From Paraburkholderia ginsengisoli NBRC 100965 (GTDB lineage: Bacteria > Pseudomonadota > Gammaproteobacteria > Burkholderiales > Burkholderiaceae), in assembly GCF_000739735.1 (NCBI RefSeq), contig NZ_BBJF01000004.1, positions 620,001-684,000 of the forward strand: 64,000 nt of DNA. The letters are read 5' to 3'. This document shows positions 54,693-64,000 of this stretch, one piece after another. Position 1 is the first letter of the stretch. Each line of letters opens with the position of its first letter. The translations under genes and the position numbers were made by a program. Under the pieces are notes generated by a model, which was not told the DNA's origin, ran no database searches, and saw only the letters and a program-made list of their open reading frames with translations.

Positions 54693-55727
54693 TCACGCGA
54701 AAAGTTCGCGGTAGCCGATAAACAGTTCCTCGAATACCAACCGCGCGTTCAGCGGATGGTTCTCGACGGCGCGCTGGCGCGTGACGGTGCGCATGAAGCG
54801 GGCGAACGCGCTGGCGTCCGCTTGTGATGCGCAGCGCGTCAACGCCGCCGACGCCTGCGGAAAATAACGCGGCGCGCCGGCCGTGCGCTGCGCCAGCAGA
54901 TCGTACATCCAGCGTTGCAGCCAGCCCAGCACCAGCGGCACCGGCAGCTTCTGCAACGCCTCGCCGCAAGCGAACGCGTCGCACCCGGGCCCGGCCGCCA
55001 GTTGCTTCAACGTCCAGTCACGCAGCGTGCGGTTTTCGTCGCTGGCGAGCGCGAGCGCCGCGAGTGGCGCGCCGCCGGCCTCGGCGAGCAGCGCGGGCGC
55101 CTCGGCGACGCCTTGCGCGGCGAGCCACTTCGTCGCGGCCTCGGGCGCGGGCACGCTCACCGGCCATTGGCGGCAGCGGCTGATGATGGTCGGCAACAGA
55201 CGGTCGATGCGCGCCGACACCATCAGGAACACGACGCCCGCGGGCGGCTCTTCGAGCGTCTTGAGCAATGCGTTGGCCGCCGCGATGTTCAGCGCCTCGG
55301 CCGGATACAACACGACCACGCGCGCGCCGCCCCGGTGCGAACCCACGCCGACAAAGTCGAGCAGTCCGCGAATCTGTTCGATCTTGATTTCCTTGCTGGG
55401 CGTGCGGGTCTTCTTGCCTTCATCGGCGTCGGTCTTGTCGGCCTTGTCGTCGGCGGCGGCGCCTGTGCCGGCTTCGGCGGCGAGCGCCTCGGGCACGACG
55501 ATCCGGTAGTCGGGGTGATTGCCCTGCGCGAACCAGTTGCACGCGACGCACGCACCGCACGGCTCGCCGTTGGCCTGCTGCGCCTCGCACAACAAGCCTT
55601 GCGCGAGATGCTGCGCAAAGCGCAGCTTGCCGATGCCCGCCTGCCCATGCAGCAGCAATGCATGCGGCCAGTGGCCGCGCAGCTGCTGCAGGCGGTTCCA
55701 GTCATCGGCTTGCCACGGATAAATCAT
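54693..55727 (-). CDS. holB: DNA polymerase III delta' subunit
   Basis: The 344-residue clamp-loader subunit begins IYPWQADDWNRLQQLRGHWP. It has P-loop HGQAGIGKLRFA near residue 30 and a zinc-binding Cys set CEAQQANGEPCGACVAC, then IRGLLDFVGVGSHRGGARVV and sensor region NALLKTLEEPPAG. A charged insert of about 30 residues (DDKADKTDADEGKKTRTPSK) is unusual compared with the E. coli protein. The order mltG-tmk-holB is conserved in many proteobacteria. Confidence 0.94.
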   Translation of the reverse strand: MIYPWQADDWNRLQQLRGHWPHALLLHGQAGIGKLRFAQHLAQGLLCEAQQANGEPCGACVACNWFAQGNHPDYRIVVPEALAAEAGTGAAADDKADKTDADEGKKTRTPSKEIKIEQIRGLLDFVGVGSHRGGARVVVLYPAEALNIAAANALLKTLEEPPAGVVFLMVSARIDRLLPTIISRCRQWPVSVPAPEAATKWLAAQGVAEAPALLAEAGGAPLAALALASDENRTLRDWTLKQLAAGPGCDAFACGEALQKLPVPLVLGWLQRWMYDLLAQRTAGAPRYFPQASAALTRCASQADASAFARFMRTVTRQRAVENHPLNARLVFEELFIGYRELFA

Positions 55728-55820
55728 CGTTTCTCTTTGAAATCAATCGGTTGACAGCGTTACGTGAGATTGGACACGAACTTTGCACACCGTTATAACG
55801 GTAAATATATTCTTTTAAAA

Positions 55821-56444
55821 TCAAAGCACTGCGATCAACTCTTCAAGCTGCTTCTGAATTCGCGCGACGCTCTGCGAAGAGTCGATGATAGCGAAACGGT
55901 ACGGCGCTTCTTCGGCGCGACGCAAATATTCGCTGCGGGTACGCTCGAAAAAAGCCGCCGACTCGCTCTCGAAGCGGTCCGGATCGCGCGCCGCGCTGCG
56001 CCGTTCATTGGCGATCGCCGGCGGCAGATCGAACAACACCGTCCGGTCCGGCTGAAACCCGCCCTGTACCCAGCGCTCCAGCGTTTCGAGCTTGTCGCGC
56101 GGCAGTCCGCGACCGCCGCCCTGATACGCGAAAGTCGCGTCGGTGAAACGGTCCGACACCACCCAGTCGCCGCGCGCGAGCGCGGGTTCGATCACTTCGG
56201 CCAGATGCTGGCGGCGCAGCGCGAACATCAGCAGCGCCTCGGTTTCGAGGTCCATCTTCTGGTGCAGCACGATCTCGCGGATCTGTTCGCCGAGCGGCGT
56301 GCCGCCCGGCTCGCGCGTCATGACGACCGAACGGCCGGTGCTCGCGACCTTCTCTTCGAGCCGCTCGCGAAACCAGCCGAGGTGGGTCGTCTTGCCGGCC
56401 CCGTCGATGCCCTCAAACGTAATGAATTTGCCCCGCGCCATCAT
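55821..56444 (-). CDS. tmk: Thymidylate kinase
   Basis: The 207-residue kinase phosphorylates dTMP to dTDP. It has P-loop [16 protein letters not shown] at residues 8-23, the DR motif in [20 protein letters not shown], and a lid region following [12 protein letters not shown]. The start overlaps the stop of mltG (ATGA), so the two are translationally coupled. Between tmk and holB lies a 93-bp gap with AT-rich sequence. Confidence 0.95.
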   Translation of the reverse strand: MMARGKFITFEGIDGAGKTTHLGWFRERLEEKVASTGRSVVMTREPGGTPLGEQIREIVLHQKMDLETEALLMFALRRQHLAEVIEPALARGDWVVSDRFTDATFAYQGGGRGLPRDKLETLERWVQGGFQPDRTVLFDLPPAIANERRSAARDPDRFESESAAFFERTRSEYLRRAEEAPYRFAIIDSSQSVARIQKQLEELIAVL

Positions 56445-57478
56445 TGCCCTCGAATGTATTTGTCCACGGCCTTGTTGTGATCGCCGAGGGTGTCAGAAAA
56501 GATGCTGCTGCCGTCGCCGCGCGACACGAAGTACAGCGCGGAGCTTTGCGCCGGGTTCAGCGCCGCCTGCAGCGACGCGACCCCGGGCAGCGAGATGGGA
56601 GTGGGCGGTAGGCCCATCCGCGTGTAGGTATTGTAGGGAGTGTCGGTCTGAAGGTCCTTCTTTCTGATGTGGCCGGCATAGCTCTCGCCCATCCCGTAGA
56701 TCACGGTCGGGTCGGTCTGCAGCGGCATGCCCGTGCGCAGACGGTTCGCGAACACCGCGGCCACCATCGGCCGGTCCGAGGTCTTGCCGGTTTCCTTTTC
56801 GATGATCGACGCCATTGTCAGCGCGTCGTACGGCGTCTTGTACGGCAGGTTCGGCGCGCGCGCGAGCCACGCTTCATCGAGGCGCACGCGCATCAGCCGG
56901 TACGCGCGGCGATAGATGTCGAGGTCGCTCGTGTTCTTGTCGAACAGATACGTGTCCGGGAAAAACAGGCCCTCGCCATTGCCGAGCGACGCTTCCGGCG
57001 CGCCGATCGCGGTCATCAGATCGGCGTCGCTCATGCCGAGGGTGTCGTGCTTCAGCGCCGGATTGGCATCGAGCTCGGCACGCATGTGCTTGAAGGTCCA
57101 GCCTTCGATGATCGTCGCCACGTACTCGTTGACGTCGCCCCGCGCGATCTTCTGCAGCACTTCGTACGGCGTCACGCCCGACTTGAACTCGTAGTTGCCC
57201 GATTTCAGATCGGTCTGCAAGCCGAGCAGCCGCGTCATGAGGATGAACAGCTCAGGCTCGACCGGTACCCCACCGCGATTGAGCTGCAGCGCGACGCTGC
57301 GCAGGCTGCTGTGCGGTTTGACGGTGACGTCGAGTTGCGCGGGGGTCAGGTCGAGCGGGCGCGTGGCCCAGTAATATCCGCCGGCAAGTGCGGCGGCGGC
57401 CAGCACAACGACAAGGGAGCCGGCGACGAAACATTTCTTCAGGAGGGACATGCGAAACGTGGCAGGGTTGGACTGCAT
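56441..57478 (-). CDS. mltG: Endolytic murein transglycosylase MltG
   Basis: The 345-residue inner-membrane protein has one N-terminal helix (residues 17-36, [20 protein letters not shown]) and a periplasmic YceG domain. A LysM-like part ([20 protein letters not shown]) precedes the catalytic region, which holds the key Glu in [16 protein letters not shown] near residue 218 and [13 protein letters not shown]. MltG cuts nascent glycan strands and sets their length. Two starts are possible, ATG 57478 and ATG 57451; neither has a clear Shine-Dalgarno sequence. It is divergent from ygfZ across 51 bp. Confidence 0.93.
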   Translation of the reverse strand: MQSNPATFRMSLLKKCFVAGSLVVVLAAAALAGGYYWATRPLDLTPAQLDVTVKPHSSLRSVALQLNRGGVPVEPELFILMTRLLGLQTDLKSGNYEFKSGVTPYEVLQKIARGDVNEYVATIIEGWTFKHMRAELDANPALKHDTLGMSDADLMTAIGAPEASLGNGEGLFFPDTYLFDKNTSDLDIYRRAYRLMRVRLDEAWLARAPNLPYKTPYDALTMASIIEKETGKTSDRPMVAAVFANRLRTGMPLQTDPTVIYGMGESYAGHIRKKDLQTDTPYNTYTRMGLPPTPISLPGVASLQAALNPAQSSALYFVSRGDGSSIFSDTLGDHNKAVDKYIRGQ

Positions 57479-57529
57479 ATAATACTTGTTTGCCTTAGCT
57501 AAAGTCAGAATTGACTGTTCCCGGGATCC

Positions 57530-58597
57530 ATGAACACACCGCTCGCTACCGCTTCAGGCACGCCTTCCGCCGCACCTTCGGCCACCGCCACGCCCGCCGG
57601 ACTCCCTGTGCTGCCCCGCCCATCGGCCGATGAATTCGACGCCGTGCTCCATCACGGCGCCTACATGCCGCTCACACAGTTCGGCGTGATCGACGCCACC
57701 GGCGACGACGCCGCGAGCTTCCTGCACGGCCAGCTGACCAACGACACGCAGCACCTCGACGCGGCCAACGCGCGTCTTGCGGGTTACTGCTCGGCGAAGG
57801 GCCGCCTGCTCGCATCGTTCCTGACCTGGCGCAGTGGCGACACGATTCGCCTGCTGCTGTCGAAGGACGTGCAGGCGGTGGTGCAGAAGCGGTTGTCGAT
57901 GTTCATCCTGCGCGCGAAGGCGAAGCTCGTCGACGCCAGCGGCGAGCTGGCCGTGGTCGGTCTCGCCGGCGACGTGCGCCGCGCGCTGTCCGGCGTGTTC
58001 GACGCGCTACCCGACGGCGTGCACGGTCAGGTGGACGGCGCGGCGGGCTCGCTGATCCGCGTGCCGGATGCGCTCGCGCGTCTGCGCTATCTGTGGATCG
58101 GCCCGAAGGCGCAGGTCGACGCGCTGCTGCCCTCGCTCGACAATCAACTCAAACGCGTGTCGCCCGCGGTGTGGGATTGGCTCGACATCCGCGCGGGCGA
58201 GCCGCGTATCACGCAGCCGGTGGTCGAGCAGTTCGTGCCGCAGATGGTCAACTTCGACGTGCTCGGCGCGGTGAATTTCCGCAAGGGCTGCTACCCCGGC
58301 CAGGAAGTGGTGGCGCGCAGCCAGTATCGCGGCACGATCAAACGGCGCACGTCGCTTGCGAACGTTGAAGGCGAACTGGACACGGTAAAGCCCGGAGCAG
58401 AACTGTTCCATTCGGACGATCCGGGCCAGCCGTGCGGGATGATCGTGAATGCGGCGTCCGCGCAAGGCGGCGGGGTCGATCTGCTGGTCGAGATCAAGCT
58501 CGCGTCGCTCGAAAGCGGCTCGGTGCACCTGGGCGCGGTCGATGGCCCGGCGCTGCGCTTTCTCGCGCTGCCCTACGGTTTGCCGACCGAAGTCTGA
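57530..58597 (+). CDS. ygfZ: YgfZ folate-binding protein
   Basis: The 355-residue tetrahydrofolate-binding protein is related to the glycine cleavage T protein and helps maintain certain Fe-S enzymes. The signature FRKGCYPGQEVVARSQYRGT, with its key Cys, is at about residues 252-271. The N-terminal half has FGVIDATGDDAASFLHGQLT. The first 35 residues are Ala/Pro-rich and likely disordered. It is divergent from mltG, an arrangement common in Burkholderia, and is followed by its own terminator. Confidence 0.93.
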   Translation: MNTPLATASGTPSAAPSATATPAGLPVLPRPSADEFDAVLHHGAYMPLTQFGVIDATGDDAASFLHGQLTNDTQHLDAANARLAGYCSAKGRLLASFLTWRSGDTIRLLLSKDVQAVVQKRLSMFILRAKAKLVDASGELAVVGLAGDVRRALSGVFDALPDGVHGQVDGAAGSLIRVPDALARLRYLWIGPKAQVDALLPSLDNQLKRVSPAVWDWLDIRAGEPRITQPVVEQFVPQMVNFDVLGAVNFRKGCYPGQEVVARSQYRGTIKRRTSLANVEGELDTVKPGAELFHSDDPGQPCGMIVNAASAQGGGVDLLVEIKLASLESGSVHLGAVDGPALRFLALPYGLPTEV

Positions 58598-58613
58598 GTC
58601 CCTGCATGGTACG

Positions 58614-58640
58614 AAGCGGCGCGCTCGGGCGCCGCTTTTC
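58614..58640 (+). terminator. Intrinsic terminator of ygfZ
   Basis: AGCGGCGC pairs perfectly with GCGCCGCT around a 6-nt loop and is followed by TTTC; the U tract is short. It lies 17 bp after the ygfZ stop. Confidence 0.75.
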
Positions 58641-58699
58641 ACTATGCGTTCCCGTTGCCGCACTTCCAACGCCACGCCCCTCCCGGGAGACGCCCCTCG

Positions 58700-59563
58700 A
58701 TGTGCCTGATCGTTTTCGACTGGCGGCCCGACGCGGTCGACGGCCCGCTGTTCACGCTCGCCGCGAATCGCGACGAATTCTTTCGCCGCACGGCCGAACC
58801 GATCAACTGGTGGCACGACGCGCCCACCGTGCTGGCCGGCCGCGACCTCGTGGGCGGCGGCACGTGGCTCGGCCTGTCGCGCGAGGGCCGCTTTGCCGCG
58901 CTGACCAATTACCGCGCGCCACACGAAATGCGCGCCGATGCGCCGACGCGCGGCACGCTCGTCAGCGACTGGTTGAACGGCGCGGCGCGTGCCGCGGACG
59001 GCAGCCCGCACGAGACACCGCTCGCGTATCTGCAGCACGTCGCGCAAACCGGCGACATCTACAACGGCTTCAATCTGCTGGTCGGCGACTGGACCCGCCG
59101 CGAACTCGCCTGGTATTGCAACCGCGGCAACCGCGACAACCGCGCGGAGCGCGCACCTGCTCTGCTCGCGCCAGGTACCCATGGCATCTCTAACGCGGTG
59201 CTCGATACCGCGTGGCCGAAGCTCGTGAAAAAGCGCGCCGAACTGGGCACCCTGCTCGCGCGCGACGCGCTGCCGCCGCTCGAACGTCTGATCGATCTGA
59301 TGCGCGACCCGCGTCTTGCCCGCGACGACGAACTGCCGTCCACCGGCATTCCGCTCGAACGCGAACGGGTGCTGTCGGCGGCGTTCATCGAGTCGCCGGA
59401 GTACGGCACGCGCGGCACCACCGCATTGCGCGTGAGCGCGCAGGGCGAAGTGATCAGCGTGGCTATCGCCGAACGCAGCGACGACAACGGCTCGCACCGG
59501 ATCGTGCGGCCCGGCGATTTCGAGCGCAGCTTCGCGTTCAATATCGTTCGGCAGAGCGAGTGA
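58700..59563 (+). CDS. NRDE/TANGO2-family protein
   Basis: The 287-residue protein starts MCLIVFDWRP, so that Cys2 becomes N-terminal after Met removal. It has the family ANRDEFFRR motif near residue 25, GGGTWLGLSREGRFAALTNY, and GISNAVLDTAWPKL. The family is related to Ntn-hydrolases and to human TANGO2; its reaction is not established. The ATG at 58700 is chosen because Cys2 is invariant, with GGGAG 11 bases upstream; the frame is open to 58655. Confidence 0.92.
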   Translation: MCLIVFDWRPDAVDGPLFTLAANRDEFFRRTAEPINWWHDAPTVLAGRDLVGGGTWLGLSREGRFAALTNYRAPHEMRADAPTRGTLVSDWLNGAARAADGSPHETPLAYLQHVAQTGDIYNGFNLLVGDWTRRELAWYCNRGNRDNRAERAPALLAPGTHGISNAVLDTAWPKLVKKRAELGTLLARDALPPLERLIDLMRDPRLARDDELPSTGIPLERERVLSAAFIESPEYGTRGTTALRVSAQGEVISVAIAERSDDNGSHRIVRPGDFERSFAFNIVRQSE

Positions 59564-59716
59564 AGCGCTGCGTCTTCGTAGGTCGGTAAGCCAACGCACT
59601 CGTGACGTTCGAGCTGGAGCTTCGGGGCTGACCAACCGCCGTGCCTCGACATGAAGCGGGACATTTGCGCGAGGGGCCCGCTCGAAAGTTGGCCTTACGC
59701 TTCGAAAAAACTGCGC

Positions 59717-60676
59717 TCACTCCACCCCAAACGCCGCCCGCAATGCCGCCGCCGCATCCGCATGCGCGCGGGCGACATCCGGCACATAGCCGCCCATCTT
59801 GAAGAACTCGTGAATCATGCCCGCATAGCGCGTGAGCACGACCTCGTTGCCCGCCGCGCGCAGCTTCTCCGCGTACGCATCGCCCTCGTCGCTCAGCGGA
59901 TCGTATTCGGCGGTCGCGATCCACGCCGGCGCGACACCGCGAAAATCGGGCGCACCGCGCTCGCCGTCGAGCGGCGCGAAACGCCAGTCGTCGCGATCGC
60001 TGGCATCACGCACGTACTGCTCGAAGAACCATTGAATCGTATCGCCCGACAGCAGGAAGCCGTCGGCGAGACGCGCGTGCGAATCGGTCTGCTGATGGCC
60101 GGTCGTGCCCGGATAGATCAGCAATTGCAGCGCGAGGCGGATGCCGGCGTCGCGTGCGAGCACCGCGCAGACCGTCGCCAGCGTGCCGCCCGCGCTATCG
60201 CCGCCGACCGCGAGCCGCGCCGCGTCGACGCCATATTCGGCGGCGTGTTCGTACAGCCAGTGCAGCGCGTCGAACGCGTCATCGACGGCGGTCGGGAATT
60301 TGTGCTCGGGCGCGAGCCGGTAATCGACGGACAGCACTGTGCATCGGCCGTCGCGCGCGAACATCCGGCACAGTGCGTCGTGCGTATCGACGCTGCCGAC
60401 CGTGAAGCCGCCGCCGTGAAAATAGACAAGCGCCGGCGCGGGCTCGGCCCAGCTCGGCTCGGTCGCCTGATAGAGCCGCGCGCGAATCGTCGCGCCGTCG
60501 CGCGTGGGAATGGACAGGTCTTCGAGCGTGAACATCGGCGCGCTCGCGATCTCCAGGATCGGCGCACTTTTCTCGTACGACGCGCGCGCCTGTTGCGCGC
60601 TCATCTGGTGGTACGACGGGCGTTTGGCCCGCGCGATCATGTCGAGCACCTGCTCGATCTTCGGATTCAGCGGCAT
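59717..60676 (-). CDS. Alpha/beta hydrolase, HSL (lipase/esterase) family
   Basis: The 319-residue esterase has the HSL oxyanion motif YFHGGGFTVGS near residue 83, the nucleophile GDSAGGT near residue 157, the acid Asp in EYDPLSDEGDAYAE and the His in MIHEFFKMGG. No signal peptide is visible, so it is cytoplasmic. The N-terminal cap (IEQVLDMIARAKRPSYHQM) is typical. The substrate is probably a short-chain acyl ester. It is the last of a minus-strand series of catabolic-type genes. Confidence 0.93.
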   Translation of the reverse strand: MPLNPKIEQVLDMIARAKRPSYHQMSAQQARASYEKSAPILEIASAPMFTLEDLSIPTRDGATIRARLYQATEPSWAEPAPALVYFHGGGFTVGSVDTHDALCRMFARDGRCTVLSVDYRLAPEHKFPTAVDDAFDALHWLYEHAAEYGVDAARLAVGGDSAGGTLATVCAVLARDAGIRLALQLLIYPGTTGHQQTDSHARLADGFLLSGDTIQWFFEQYVRDASDRDDWRFAPLDGERGAPDFRGVAPAWIATAEYDPLSDEGDAYAEKLRAAGNEVVLTRYAGMIHEFFKMGGYVPDVARAHADAAAALRAAFGVE

Positions 60677-60783
60677 GGTGCGCGTGGTGTGCGGCGAACG
60701 GCGCGTGCGCGCCGAAGGTTGAAAAGAGCCGGCCTGCAGCGCCGGCGCGATAGCAAAGTGACGAACACGGTAACGCAGAACGC

Positions 60784-61710
60784 TCAGCTCGCGTTCTTCA
60801 CCTCGGGCTTCAGCGACATCGGATCAGTCGGATTGCGCAATTGCTCGATGTCCGCGTGACGCAGCTTCACCGTCGCCATGATGCCCGGATGCGTGACGAT
60901 ATAAAAACGCCGCGCGGCGATCGCTTCGAACGTGAGGTCGGCGACATCGGCGGCGCTCAGCTTGCCCGACTGCACCGCGCGCTGCAGCTGCTTGCCGGCG
61001 GCGATCTGCGAACGCGTCGGCCGCGCGGCGTTGCTGAGCGACGCGGGACGCGCGCGCTCCGCATCGGCGATGCCGGTTGGCACGAACGCTGGGCACAGCA
61101 GCGAACAGCCGACCAGACCGATCGCCGTGTGCGCTTGCGCGTCAGACGTGTCAGGCGCATCCTGCGCGCCCGCCGCCTGCGCCAATTGCAGGTCGTGATA
61201 AAGCGTCTCGGTCAGCGACACCACTGCGTGTTTCGACGCGTTGTAAATACCCATCGCGGGCGGCGACAGCAAGCCCGCGACCGACGCCGTATTGACGATA
61301 TGCGCGGGCTCGTTCTGCGCCAGCATGATCGGCGTGAAGACGCGTACGCCGTGCGCGACGCCCATCACGTTGACGTTGAACACCCACGACCAGTCGTTCG
61401 CCGAGCTTTCCCACAGGAAGCCGCCCGAGCCGACGCCCGCGTTGTTGAACAGCAGATGCACCTTGTCGAACGCGCCGAGCGCCGCCTGCGCGAGCGCTTC
61501 GACCTGGGCCGGGTCGGACACGTCGGTCGGCACGGCGATCGCGTCGGCGCCGTGCTCGCGCAATGCATCGAGAGTTTGCGCGAGCGCGTCGGGATTCACG
61601 TCGGCCAGCACGAGCTTCATGCCGAGCGCCGCGCCCTTCTGCGCGAACGCGCGGCCGAAGCCGCTGCCCGCCCCGGTGATCACCGCCACCTTGCCTGCGA
61701 ATTCGAACAT
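60784..61710 (-). CDS. Short-chain dehydrogenase/reductase
   Basis: The 308-residue classical SDR has the cofactor loop VITGAGSGFGRAFA at residues 10-23 and DV at the adenine site. NNAGVGSGG near residue 90 and the catalytic Ser/Tyr/Lys (NTASVAGLLSPPAMGIYNASK) are also present. An Ala/Asp-rich insert (AQAAGAQDAPDTSDAQ, about residues 180-195) is unusual. It lies 107 bp from the hydrolase gene and 80 bp from the quinone/enone reductase gene. Substrate unknown. Confidence 0.92.
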   Translation of the reverse strand: MFEFAGKVAVITGAGSGFGRAFAQKGAALGMKLVLADVNPDALAQTLDALREHGADAIAVPTDVSDPAQVEALAQAALGAFDKVHLLFNNAGVGSGGFLWESSANDWSWVFNVNVMGVAHGVRVFTPIMLAQNEPAHIVNTASVAGLLSPPAMGIYNASKHAVVSLTETLYHDLQLAQAAGAQDAPDTSDAQAHTAIGLVGCSLLCPAFVPTGIADAERARPASLSNAARPTRSQIAAGKQLQRAVQSGKLSAADVADLTFEAIAARRFYIVTHPGIMATVKLRHADIEQLRNPTDPMSLKPEVKNAS

Positions 61711-61790
61711 CGTCTGACTCCTGGGTTGGGCGGCGTTTCCGTGCGCCCGTGCATGCGTTGACGTGCTACCGCGTTACCGCATGACCGCGC

Positions 61791-62789
61791 TCAGATCAGC
61801 TTGACGAGTTGCTTACCGAAGTTCTTCCCCTTCAGCAGGCCGATAAACGCGTCGGGCGCCGCATCGAGTCCTTGCGCGATGGTCTCGCGATATTGCAGCT
61901 TCTTCTGCGCGACCAGCGTGCCGAGCTGCTTGAGCGCTTCGGGCCACACGTCCATATGCTCGCTGACGATGAAGCCCTGCACGAGCAACCGCTGCGTGAG
62001 GATCAGCGACGGGTGCTTGAGCGGCACCGGCTGGCCGTCATAACCGGCGATGAACCCGCACACCGCGATGCGCCCGAATGGATTCATGCGCGCGAGCGTC
62101 GCGTCGAGCACGTCGCCGCCGACGTTTTCGAAGTAGCCGTCCACGCCGTCCGGTGTCGCGGCCTTGAGGTCCTGATACAGGTTGCCGCCCTTGTAGTCGA
62201 TGCACGCATCGAAGCCAAGCGTCTCCACCACATAACGGCATTTGTCCGCGCCGCCCGCGATGCCGACCGCGCGCGCGCCGGCCAGCTTCGCCAGTTGCCC
62301 GACCACGCTGCCCACCGCGCCGCTCGCGGCGCTGACCACGACCGTGTCGCCCGCCTTCGGCGCGATGATCCGGTTCAGACCGTACCAGCCGGTCACGCCC
62401 GGCATGCCGACCGGGCCGAGATAGGCGGATAACGGCACGTGCGTGTCGTCGACTTTCTGCACGCCGGCGCCGTTCGACGTGCCGTATTCCTGCCAGCCGA
62501 ACATCGCCACGACCTTGTCGCCGACCGCGAACTTCGGATTCTTCGACTCGACCACTTCACCGACCGTGCCACCGATCATCACTTCGTTCAGCGGCTGCGG
62601 CGCCGCGTACGACTTGCTGTCGTTCATGCGGCCGCGCATGTACGGGTCGAGCGACAGGAAGTGATTGCGCACGCGCAATTCGCCATCGGCGAGCGGCGCG
62701 AGCGGCGTTTCGACGAGCTTGAAATTGTCGGGCGTTACCGCGCCTTGCGGGCGCGAAGCGAGCACGAGTTGACGGTTGATCTGGGACAT
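61791..62789 (-). CDS. NADP-dependent oxidoreductase, MDR family (CurA/leukotriene B4 dehydrogenase-like)
   Basis: The 332-residue zinc-free medium-chain reductase starts INRQLVLASRPQGAVTPDNF. It has LSLDPYMRGRM near residue 47, cofactor-binding AASGAVGSVVGQLAKLAGAR near residue 150, and YFENVGGDVLDATLARMNPF. These enzymes reduce the double bond of alpha,beta-unsaturated ketones and aldehydes with NADPH. The neighbouring SDR and thioesterase on the same strand suggest a shared small pathway, which is inference. Confidence 0.94.
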   Translation of the reverse strand: MSQINRQLVLASRPQGAVTPDNFKLVETPLAPLADGELRVRNHFLSLDPYMRGRMNDSKSYAAPQPLNEVMIGGTVGEVVESKNPKFAVGDKVVAMFGWQEYGTSNGAGVQKVDDTHVPLSAYLGPVGMPGVTGWYGLNRIIAPKAGDTVVVSAASGAVGSVVGQLAKLAGARAVGIAGGADKCRYVVETLGFDACIDYKGGNLYQDLKAATPDGVDGYFENVGGDVLDATLARMNPFGRIAVCGFIAGYDGQPVPLKHPSLILTQRLLVQGFIVSEHMDVWPEALKQLGTLVAQKKLQYRETIAQGLDAAPDAFIGLLKGKNFGKQLVKLI

Positions 62790-62929
62790 GACGGTCGTCT
62801 CCTTGAGTTACCGATTGAATCGGTGAATGGTTTGAACGGCGTGCGTGAATGGCGCTGCGTGCGCAAAGGCCGCGATGCAGCGCGTGCGGTCCGCTCGTCT
62901 TGCGCTCCATGGCGGTCACATACGGTGAA

Positions 62930-63427
62930 TCAGCCGTCGCTGGGACCGGGTTTCGCCGACGGGTCGCTGCGCAACCGCTGTTGCGTGACATCGCGGCCGA
63001 CCGCGAGGCGTCGCATGTATTTGAAGGTGCCGAGCGCCTTCGCGACGAAGTGGCCTTCGCTGTCGCGAATCTCGCCTTCGCAGTAGGCCATCGTGGTCGA
63101 GCGATGCAGCACGCGGCCGGTCGCGCGCAACTCCCCGCGGCCCGGCTGCATGAAGTTGACCTTCATCTCGACGGTGACGACACCGACGCCATCGCCGGCG
63201 AGACTGCGTGCGGCCATCGCGAGCGCGACGTCGGCGAGTGTCATCGTGACGCCGCCATGCGCGACGTCCCACGTATTCATGTGATCGGGCTGCAACGGCA
63301 GCACGACTTCGCTGACGCCGTCGGCAGCGGACAAAAGCTGTGCGCCGAGACGATCGACGAACGGGCTTTCGGGCAACGTCGGGTTGCCCGCTGTGGACGA
63401 TTTGGGTGATGAGTTTGAATCGGTCAT
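62930..63427 (-). CDS. PaaI-family hotdog thioesterase
   Basis: The 165-residue hotdog-fold acyl-CoA thioesterase has the active-site region WDVAHGGVTMTLADVALAMA near residues 53-72, with His-Gly-Gly and the catalytic Asp, followed by VTVEMKVNFMQPGRGELRAT. The N-terminal 18 residues are Ser/Pro-rich. It lies 140 bp upstream of the reductase gene. The substrate is probably an aryl- or acyl-CoA. Confidence 0.9.
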   Translation of the reverse strand: MTDSNSSPKSSTAGNPTLPESPFVDRLGAQLLSAADGVSEVVLPLQPDHMNTWDVAHGGVTMTLADVALAMAARSLAGDGVGVVTVEMKVNFMQPGRGELRATGRVLHRSTTMAYCEGEIRDSEGHFVAKALGTFKYMRRLAVGRDVTQQRLRSDPSAKPGPSDG

Positions 63428-63614
63428 TGCGTATTCAGGGTTCGTGGTCGGCGCGGCGCGAGACGGCTTTCGGTGGACGTGAATCGATGGACGTCATTCG
63501 ACGGGCATGAAACATCACAACATGATGGATCACTACGTTGCATTGCATGAGTCGCATCCTGACGTACGCGAAGCGAAGCGAAGCCTCGCGCGCGGCAGCA
63601 GGAAATGATACCCG

Positions 63615-64000
63615 CTATCGCTTGAACGCATGCGCCGCCATCCGTGCCGCCAGGCGCCCCAACCGGCGCACTGCTTCGTCGGCGAGATCGAGATCCGTGC
63701 TCGGACAGCTCAGTCGGATGAAGTGATCGAAACGGCCCGCGTTCGAAAACACGGTTCCCGGCATCACGCGAATACCATCCTCCAGCGCGGCATCGAAGAA
63801 AGCCGCCGACGACACTTCGCGCGGCAACTCGATCCAGAAGAACATGCCGCCGCACGGCGGCGTGAAGCGCGTGCCGTCGGGAAACGATGCCGCCACCGCC
63901 GCCGCCATCCGTTCGCGCTGTAATCGCAAGCCGTCGCGCAAACGCCGCAGATGACGCTCATACGCGCTCGTCTCCAGAAACCCTGCCAGCACGACTTGCG
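63615..64000 (-). CDS. PLP-dependent aminotransferase (MocR/GntR-type or stand-alone), C-terminus only
   Basis: The last 127 codons are present and the frame runs off the window at 64000. The visible part is the small domain of a fold-type I aminotransferase: SAYERHLRRLRDGLRLQRER, FTPPCGGMFFWIELP and the Arg-containing HFIRLSCPSTD that binds the substrate carboxylate. This layout is most common in MocR-type regulators, but the N-terminal HTH, if any, lies outside. Confidence 0.85.
   Translation of the reverse strand, partial: QVVLAGFLETSAYERHLRRLRDGLRLQRERMAAAVAASFPDGTRFTPPCGGMFFWIELPREVSSAAFFDAALEDGIRVMPGTVFSNAGRFDHFIRLSCPSTDLDLADEAVRRLGRLAARMAAHAFKR

Overview
The window is high-GC DNA with strong third-position GC bias and many long antisense shadow frames. 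Its gene content points to a Burkholderia-group betaproteobacterium, most likely Paraburkholderia. The indicators are the ygfZ-mltG-tmk-holB-tatD neighbourhood, glcG-glcB, and a cepacian-type exopolysaccharide (EPS) locus. Species cannot be fixed from sequence alone. I found no tRNA, rRNA, CRISPR array or intact insertion sequence.

Left flank (1-10.5 kb): assimilatory nitrite reductase nirB-nirD (minus) is divergent from a siroheme-pathway methyltransferase (cobA/nirE type, plus). The roughly 700 bp between them holds two sigma-54 promoters, two NtrC-like sites, and two matching leaders. Each leader has a hairpin with an AACG-type hexaloop followed by an intrinsic terminator, as expected for control by an ANTAR antiterminator (NasT/NasR type). 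Next come a GAF histidine kinase divergent from a single-domain response regulator, a MOSC protein, and glcG-glcB (malate synthase G).

EPS locus (10.7-41 kb): this looks like a complete Wzx/Wzy-type polymer factory organised like the bce (cepacian) genes. It has sugar-nucleotide supply (galU, bceA, bceC, bceN), the priming transferase bceB, export and chain-length proteins bceE/bceF with phosphatase bceD, glycosyltransferases bceG/H/J/K plus a two-domain bceR, a Wzy-like polymerase, a Wzx-like flippase, two acyltransferases, an SGNH hydrolase and a secreted propeller-like protein. In other Burkholderia these genes are described as two separate clusters; here they lie together in alternating blocks. 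A polyphosphate kinase 2 gene with an unusual leader-peptide start and a DUF465 protein sit inside. A domesticated IS402-type transposase N-domain protein lies just past bceA.

Middle (42-54 kb): mixed accessory genes. These are a YciI protein, a PsiF protein, a small membrane protein, a SYLF lipoprotein, a GT4 glycosyltransferase, a RecF/OLD-like ATPase, otsA, an MscS channel, an orphan Rap1a-type immunity protein and an exported ankyrin protein. A tract of 14 perfect 9-bp repeats lies between mscS and otsA.

Right flank (53-64 kb): housekeeping genes tatD, a GNAT acetyltransferase, holB, tmk and mltG (minus) face ygfZ and an NRDE/TANGO2 protein (plus). A minus-strand run of catabolic-type enzymes follows (alpha/beta hydrolase, SDR, MDR reductase, PaaI thioesterase), ending in the C-terminus of a PLP aminotransferase/MocR-type protein cut by the window edge.
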